Positions 59,266-64,000 of a stretch of 64,000 nucleotides of DNA are shown here, piece after piece. The DNA is from Pseudomonas cichorii (lineage in GTDB: Bacteria > Pseudomonadota > Gammaproteobacteria > Pseudomonadales > Pseudomonadaceae). The DNA is taken from positions 124,001 to 188,000 of the forward strand of contig NZ_BLVZ01000009.1 in assembly GCF_015471405.1 (NCBI RefSeq), given 5' to 3'. The notes below the pieces were generated by a model, which saw only the letters and a program-made list of their open reading frames with translations, did no database searches and had not been told where the DNA came from. Position numbers and translations under genes: made by a program. Position 1 is the stretch's first letter. Each line of letters begins with the position of its first letter.

Positions 59266-60519
59266 TTATGGCCTCTGCTCGCCCGAGCAGTTCGGTTTGT
59301 CCGATACCTCATCCATGGCTTCACGCAGCATGCGCTGCACCTCTACGGCATTGTTTGCCGCATAGACCCGGCCTCCCGTGTTTTCGGCGATGCAGTTGGA
59401 CAGGGCGCTGTCACTGATATTGACCACGTTCACTCGCAGCCGTGGCTGCTGGCTGGCGATACGTGCCGACACCTCGCAAGCGTTCTGCTCACAACCATCT
59501 TCTCCGTCGACAAACATCACCACGACCGCATCCTTGAAGCGCCCGTCGACCTTGCTGGCTGCCTTGGCAAGACTGTCTGCCAAAGGTGTGCCGTCATCTG
59601 CCTGAAGCTGGTTGACGCCGGCAATCAGCTGTGGCCGTGCGTTGCGGCCGAACAAGCCCTGATCCACCGTATTGGCGCAGCCCCTGAAGGTAATCAGGCG
59701 GGTATCGATGTCCGGGTGCAGTTGATCGATCATGGCCGCAAAGGATTGCTTGGCCACTGTCATGCGGGTGGGTTCTGCCAGCAGGCGGGCTTTTCTAGGG
59801 TTGGTTTCAGGCAGGCTCTGACCTACCTGAGAAAGCCATTCTTCGTCTGCGGCCGTTGCATTGATGTTGATGTTCATCGAGCCGGAGGTGTCCAGCACCA
59901 CCACGAAATCCGGTTTGGGCGCGTTCGCGGTGCAGGCATAACTTTCTATGGGCGTTGGATAAATCAGGTTCCACAAGCTGCCTCGCCAGGTCCAGAGCAG
60001 CCACAGCAACAGAAGCAGCAAAGGCAACAATAGCAACCACAGGGGAATGCGCAGCCACCAGCGATTTGACGTCACTCCGGGTGAAGGCGCGGGACTGGAA
60101 ACGGGTGGTACAACGGGTGGCAATTTGGGTTTCAGGCCCCAGCGAACCACTACCGGTTCATCGTTCAGGCTGTAGAGATTGTTCAGATCCGGCGCACCGA
60201 TCAGGGTGTTCAGTGCCTGAGAATCCTCGGTCTTGCCGCGGGCTTTCAGCTCATCCGCCAATTGCCGGATGGCCTGCTGGCGTTGTTCGTAGCGAGCCAG
60301 AAGCGCTTGCCGTGCTGTGGGGCCAAGGCTTTCATAGGTCAGCGGCTGGCCTCCGAGTTCCGACCACCATTGCAGCGTGTCCTGGGTTCCGGCTCGCGGG
60401 ATGGCATAAAGGCTGGCAACACTGGGCGGAAAGTGACGGTGCAGCAGTTCGACCTTGCTTTCCAGGCTACGCAGCAGTTCTGGAGGATGGGATGTGGCGT
60501 CGCGGGTGATGCGTTGCAT
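59266..60519 (-). CDS. VWA-domain protein with a single membrane helix
   Basis: A 417-residue protein. The N-terminal ~150 residues are cytoplasmic, with a coiled-coil-like stretch; a Trp/Leu-rich helix (WLLLLPLLLLLLWLLWTW) follows, then a periplasmic von Willebrand A domain with the metal site DTSGSMN and later LADSLAKAAS and VVMFVDGEDGCEQN. Extra Cys pairs suggest disulfides. It is the last gene of the leftward envelope operon that includes two lipoproteins, an FGE-like protein and an FtsX-type permease, so it may be a sensor or assembly factor of that system. Confidence 0.75.
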   Translation of the reverse strand: MQRITRDATSHPPELLRSLESKVELLHRHFPPSVASLYAIPRAGTQDTLQWWSELGGQPLTYESLGPTARQALLARYEQRQQAIRQLADELKARGKTEDSQALNTLIGAPDLNNLYSLNDEPVVVRWGLKPKLPPVVPPVSSPAPSPGVTSNRWWLRIPLWLLLLPLLLLLLWLLWTWRGSLWNLIYPTPIESYACTANAPKPDFVVVLDTSGSMNININATAADEEWLSQVGQSLPETNPRKARLLAEPTRMTVAKQSFAAMIDQLHPDIDTRLITFRGCANTVDQGLFGRNARPQLIAGVNQLQADDGTPLADSLAKAASKVDGRFKDAVVVMFVDGEDGCEQNACEVSARIASQQPRLRVNVVNISDSALSNCIAENTGGRVYAANNAVEVQRMLREAMDEVSDKPNCSGEQRP

Positions 60520-60567
60520 GGTGCGGGTCCAGAACAGGAAGAGGCCCCGCAGGGCCTCAAGAAAGGG

Positions 60568-61074
60568 TCATTCGTAGCCGAGGCTGAGTTGCAGCCTTGA
60601 AACCTTCTGCTGCAGGGTTTTGAGCTCCAGCTTGCGGGCTTCGATTACTGACGGATCTGTGCTGGCGGTGAGTTTTTTCTGAGCGGCCATCTGTTTTTCC
60701 AGGTCGGCGATCTGCTGTTGAACCTGGGACTTGTTGGCATGACGGGTCTTGAGCTGACCCAGCAGTTTGCTCATGGACGTGTCCAGCACGGCCTGTTGGC
60801 GTTGTTGTTCGGCCAGGTTTTTGCTGGTGGCTTGCTGTTGGGCCACCAGATTGTCGTAGACCTCGTGGAAGGCGGCGTTTTCGTTGCGTGCCGCCGCCAA
60901 TGCCTGCTCACGCTGGCGGATCTGGTCGCTGTAGCCACCCGAATGATCGCAGTTCATCTTGGTGATCAGGCTGGCCTCGGTATTGTTTGAGTCGCAGCTA
61001 CCAGGTTGAGTGGCACAGCCACCCAACAGCAACAGCCCTGAACTGACCAGCAATGCGCGAATGATCATGTCCAC
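60568..61074 (-). CDS. Coiled-coil lipoprotein
   Basis: A 168-residue protein with a lipobox (LLLLGGC-A) and a long coiled coil (QIRQREQALAAARNENAAFHEVYDNLVAQQQ..., QQIADLEKQMAAQKK). It lies 2 bp from its upstream neighbour, another coiled-coil lipoprotein, and 49 bp before the VWA gene. Most likely it is an envelope-anchored partner of the FtsX/FGE module. Confidence 0.7.
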   Translation of the reverse strand: MDMIIRALLVSSGLLLLGGCATQPGSCDSNNTEASLITKMNCDHSGGYSDQIRQREQALAAARNENAAFHEVYDNLVAQQQATSKNLAEQQRQQAVLDTSMSKLLGQLKTRHANKSQVQQQIADLEKQMAAQKKLTASTDPSVIEARKLELKTLQQKVSRLQLSLGYE

Positions 61075-61075
61075 C

Positions 61076-61810
61076 TCAACCCAGAGTGATAGCCGAGCGC
61101 TGGCTATAAAGGCCGTCGACTTCCTTTTGCAGGGACGCGACCTTGGTGTTCATTTTGGCAATTTCACCTTCGATTTCGGTAACTTGCTTGCCGCCGCCGT
61201 TGGTACGCTCGAGTTGCGCGGTTTTCTGGTATTCGGTCACTTTGTTGCGCATGCCGTCCAGGTCCTTGCGCATTTGCGTGATGTTACTGTCGACGCTGGC
61301 GATTTCCTGCTGGGCCTTGGCCTTGTCCACGGTCTTGTTCTGGATTGACTTCTGTATATCGGCGATACGTCCTTTGTCGTCGTTGATCACCTGCTGCAGG
61401 GTGGCGGTACGCAAGGCGACTTTATCGGTATCGGCTTTGACTTCGTCATTCATCAACTGCAGACGCTGGGTCGTGTTGGAGTACTGGCTGCGGCGATAGT
61501 CGTAGTAATAGTTGGCACCCATGGCCACGCCGCATGCGGCGATACCGGCTACCACCATGCATTTGACCTTGTCGTTGGGGTTGGCCACTGCGCACGCCAG
61601 AATGCCCACTCCTGCAGCGCCGGCACAGGCTGTCAGGCCCGAGGAGGAGAAGAACTTGGCGTCGGCGCTCTGGGTCAGGCGAGGGTCGGGTGCCGTGCCG
61701 GTCTCGCCAAGCATATTGCTGCCTGTGTGAGCGCAACCGCCCAGTACCAGACTGACGGACAGAAACAGGCCCAGCATGGCCTTGGGAAGATAATCACATA
61801 CTTGTTTCAT
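61076..61810 (-). CDS. Coiled-coil lipoprotein with glycine-rich hydrophobic segment
   Basis: A 244-residue protein with lipobox VLGGC-A, a Gly/Ala/Cys-rich hydrophobic stretch (ACAGAAGVGILACAVANPND... and VVAGIAACGVAMGANYYYDY) and then about 130 residues of coiled coil. The hydrophobic part resembles glycine-zipper segments. It is adjacent to the FGE-like gene and, by position, may take the place TagQ has in the TagQRST module. This assignment is tentative. Confidence 0.65.
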   Translation of the reverse strand: MKQVCDYLPKAMLGLFLSVSLVLGGCAHTGSNMLGETGTAPDPRLTQSADAKFFSSSGLTACAGAAGVGILACAVANPNDKVKCMVVAGIAACGVAMGANYYYDYRRSQYSNTTQRLQLMNDEVKADTDKVALRTATLQQVINDDKGRIADIQKSIQNKTVDKAKAQQEIASVDSNITQMRKDLDGMRNKVTEYQKTAQLERTNGGGKQVTEIEGEIAKMNTKVASLQKEVDGLYSQRSAITLG

Positions 61811-61843
61811 GCTACAGCTCCTGGTGGTAAACGGTGCATCGAA

Positions 61844-63391
61844 TTACTGACTGACGGCCTTGCAGCGGCCAAGCCAGGCATCGGTGTCGATTTTCTGGGT
61901 TTTGAGAAAGGCCTGCTGATTGACCCAGTGGGTCTGCAGATACGGCTTGAGCTCTTTGAGCTGTTCGTTGCGGGCGACGATTTCACCCATGACCGGTACT
62001 TGTCGGGCCAACAGCGGTTCGCCATAAAGGGTGCCGGAATCCACCAGACTGCTGGCGTAGTAGCGGCTTAGCTTGTGCAGACGATCTTTCTGTTCGTCGA
62101 GTTTGCTTTTGCGCATCGGGCAACTGCTGTCCTGCTCGCTTGCCGAGCAGTTGAGCTCGTAGTTCTTCTGCAGGAAGTCCAGGTACTTGCCGTCGTCGAG
62201 CATCTTGGTGCACAGGAACGCACCCAGATTGAGGCTGGCGCGTATGGCCTGGTCACGGGTTTCTTCCTGCTGCTGGTTGCTGGCGCGCAGCTGGTTTTCC
62301 AGGGTCTTGAGCTGTTCCTTCAAGGCTTCGTCGGCAACCCCCGAAGCCAGAGTGCCAAGCGCCTGCACGGCATTCTTGTCGTTACCTTGAGCTGCTTCGC
62401 CACTGCCGGTGCCAAGTTTTTTCCAGCTGCTTTCAATACTGCTGACCCGCTCGCGGGAGGTGAGAGTGCTGGACACCAGTGCCAGACGCAGACCTGTAGT
62501 CTTGCTGGTAGCGGCGGTCTTGTCTTCGTAGTAATTGCGCTCCTTGCGCAAAGCGCTACGCAATTCACCCTGGGCCGTGCGGTAGTCGCCACCGCGCACC
62601 ACATAGCCACCGGCCTGACCGTGCTGGCGGTCGAGCTTGTTCAGGCGGAACGGCTCGAACATCATCTCATCGATGTTGCCGAGCATATCGTGCAGGCCCA
62701 GGGGGTTGGGCTTGAGCAGGCCCGCCAGTTGCAATTGGCCGTTGGAAGACTGGGCACCGGCGAACCATTCATAAGCGTTCAGTCCGTCTGGCATCGGATA
62801 GCGCAGATCCCGGAACTCGGCAGTGCTGACATTCAGCCCGCCGCGAGCTGCAAACTCCCATTCCACTTCGGTCGGCAAACGCACAAAACCGGCCACTCCA
62901 TCTTCCTTAGGCAACTTGTCGGCTGCGTTCTGGCGCAACCACAGGTTGTATTTGTCGGCGGCTTTCATGGCCTGCATCCAGCTCAGGGAGACTGCTGGAA
63001 AGCGTTGCTTGTTCGAGGGCGTCGGACATTCTGCCTGCGTCAGGGCGCGGTATTGCAGGTCCGTCATCTCGTATTTGGCCAGCAGGTAGTAACGCGATTT
63101 GGCGGTTTTCTCGGCGGTGAAGCTGCCCGCTATGAATGCCGGGTGAGTCTGTTCCACATAGCCCCATTCGCTGTTGTCGCCACCTATATTGATGGGGTAG
63201 TCGTCCAGCGGGCCTGCCAGGGGAATGAATACTTTGCGAAACACCATGGCGCCGTCGCAAGGCATGGGCAATACCACATCTTCTGCAGCGGGCATTGGGT
63301 TGTAGAGTTTCTCTTCCCAGGCAGCCGAAGCCTGAAGGCTGGCCAGGGCTAGTGGCACAAACAGCAAGTGGCGCCAGTGTCTAGAGTTCAC
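61844..63391 (-). CDS. Exported FGE/SUMF1-fold protein (TagR-like)
   Basis: About 515 residues from GTG 63391, which has GGAG 7 nt upstream and leads into a signal peptide (WRHLLFVPLALASLQASAAWEE). The formylglycine-generating-enzyme-like domain spans roughly 70-340: KYEMTDLQYRAL, FPAVSLSWMQAMKAADKYN, FVRLPTEVEWEFAARGG, LGLHDMLGNIDEMM, YVVRGGDYRTAQGELRSALR. The Cys residues needed for true sulfatase activation are not evident, as in regulatory members such as TagR. The C-terminal ~170 residues are helical and Cys-containing. It overlaps the end of the permease gene, so both are probably coupled. Confidence 0.75.
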   Translation of the reverse strand: MNSRHWRHLLFVPLALASLQASAAWEEKLYNPMPAAEDVVLPMPCDGAMVFRKVFIPLAGPLDDYPINIGGDNSEWGYVEQTHPAFIAGSFTAEKTAKSRYYLLAKYEMTDLQYRALTQAECPTPSNKQRFPAVSLSWMQAMKAADKYNLWLRQNAADKLPKEDGVAGFVRLPTEVEWEFAARGGLNVSTAEFRDLRYPMPDGLNAYEWFAGAQSSNGQLQLAGLLKPNPLGLHDMLGNIDEMMFEPFRLNKLDRQHGQAGGYVVRGGDYRTAQGELRSALRKERNYYEDKTAATSKTTGLRLALVSSTLTSRERVSSIESSWKKLGTGSGEAAQGNDKNAVQALGTLASGVADEALKEQLKTLENQLRASNQQQEETRDQAIRASLNLGAFLCTKMLDDGKYLDFLQKNYELNCSASEQDSSCPMRKSKLDEQKDRLHKLSRYYASSLVDSGTLYGEPLLARQVPVMGEIVARNEQLKELKPYLQTHWVNQQAFLKTQKIDTDAWLGRCKAVSQ

Positions 63392-64000
63392 GAAGACTCT
63401 CCGCAGGTTGGATTCTGATAGCCCGTGTGGCACCGACCAGTGCGACCAGCGCCGCGACTGCAAGGGCGAGCGCCAGCGCTGCCAGGCCGTGCAAAGGGGT
63501 GATGTGGCAAACGAAACTGCCGGTGATGCGTTGTCCACCCAGTAGTTGGTTAAAGGCCTGGCTTCCGGCAAGGTAGAAACACAGGCCGCCGAGGTAGCCT
63601 GCCAATGCGAGCACTACGGCTTGCAAGACCACGTAGCCTGCAACGGCCGGGCCGGTAAAACCCAGAAGTCGCAACAAAGCCAGGCTGCGGCGCTTGCGAT
63701 CGATATTGGCGAGAAAGGCGCCCACCAACGAAGCGATACAGCCCAGCAAGGCTGCACCGGCAATGACTCCGAAGATCACACCCAGCACATGGTTTATCGC
63801 TTTGACATTCTCGATATCGGCCAGTCGACTACCGGTTTCAATGTGCTGTGCGTTCAGCCAGCGCTCCAGCGGCGCGACACTTTCGATGTCTCGTGCATAC
63901 AGGCGGGCGCGAGCATAGCGGGGCGTCAGGCGTTCTGATGGCTGGCCGCTTGTGGCGCCAAGGGCATCGACCGCATAGCCATCGCGAAAGCGCTCCAGTT
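63381..64000 (-). CDS. FtsX-like ABC transporter permease, C-terminal part
   Basis: The frame is open from the right edge to a TAG at 63381, so the gene is incomplete. Visible are an extracytoplasmic segment (SERLTPRYARARLYARDIESV...WLNAQHIETGSRLADI) and three C-terminal membrane helices with KRRSLALLRLLGFTGPAVAGYV between them, the MacB/LolC/FtsX pattern. It ends RAIRIQPAESLREL, a conserved end of these permeases. Such permeases work with an ATPase, presumably encoded to the right, in mechanotransmission, lipoprotein handling or signalling across the envelope. Confidence 0.8.
   Translation of the reverse strand, partial: LERFRDGYAVDALGATSGQPSERLTPRYARARLYARDIESVAPLERWLNAQHIETGSRLADIENVKAINHVLGVIFGVIAGAALLGCIASLVGAFLANIDRKRRSLALLRLLGFTGPAVAGYVVLQAVVLALAGYLGGLCFYLAGSQAFNQLLGGQRITGSFVCHITPLHGLAALALALAVAALVALVGATRAIRIQPAESLREL

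Overview
The window comes from a GC-rich gammaproteobacterium, almost certainly a Pseudomonas and probably of the P. syringae/fluorescens part of the genus. The chromosomal half carries a Pseudomonas-type DUF1652 gene, a PfeR/PfeS/PfeA ferric-enterobactin system, a membrane PQQ-dependent glucose dehydrogenase, a bifunctional catalase-peroxidase and a Pseudomonas-type REP inverted pair. The species assignment is inference from these families; no rRNA or other marker gene is present.

Region 1 (1-7870) is an integrated island. It holds the wreck of a small gene, a 1,450-residue DUF4062-STAND NTPase that is a candidate anti-phage sensor, a decayed P4-type integrase, a 184-bp element bounded by 26-bp inverted repeats, and an intact P4-type integrase. 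The island ends at a 44-bp copy of the 3' half of a tRNA, which looks like tRNA-Pro(GGG), followed by a strong terminator. That 44-bp copy is the likely attachment site.

Region 2 (7870 to about 27.7 kb) is prophage-derived but has no capsid, tail, lysis or replication genes. It begins with an integrase/excisionase operon and then consists of many small accessory cassettes on both strands. The same gene order occurs twice: repeat segment and DUF4406 gene, PAPS-reductase-like gene, NdpA nucleoid protein, and a small conserved gene. Copy A (about 10.8-19.4 kb) is mostly intact. Copy B (about 20.7-27.7 kb) is decaying: its PAPS-reductase-like gene has two nonsense codons, its ndpA has a 13-nt deletion, and two adjacent genes each carry a single-base frameshift. 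Four plus-strand cassettes start with the same short hairpin, an invariant AUGGA loop on a covarying stem, four or so bases before the Shine-Dalgarno sequence. This resembles an RsmA/CsrA target and is the most original signal I see. Cargo genes include a putAbiC-like abortive-infection protein and a DNA methyltransferase.

Region 3 (27.7-64 kb) is chromosomal. A DUF1652 gene and a soluble PAS-PAS chemoreceptor precede two GntR-controlled operons. Operon one (31.1-37.6 kb) combines an AprA-like flavoprotein, an AprB-like ferredoxin, a complete sulfonate/nitrate-type ABC importer, a HEAT-repeat protein and a DUF971 protein, with a 14-bp palindrome at its promoter. Operon two (39.4-46.9 kb) combines a leaderless NMT1/THI5-like binding protein, an APH-fold kinase, a sulfurtransferase, a TonB receptor, an e(P4)-type acid phosphatase, a PnuC-type transporter and its own GntR regulator, with a TGGTATATACCA palindrome at its promoter. 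It reads as a cofactor-salvage system (thiamine or nicotinamide riboside). After these come a PepSY/DUF3649/DUF3325 iron-associated operon, pfeA with pfeRS, gcd, katG, and a cell-envelope operon (VWA protein, two coiled-coil lipoproteins, FGE/SUMF protein, FtsX-like permease) that runs off the right edge and resembles the TagQRST signalling module.
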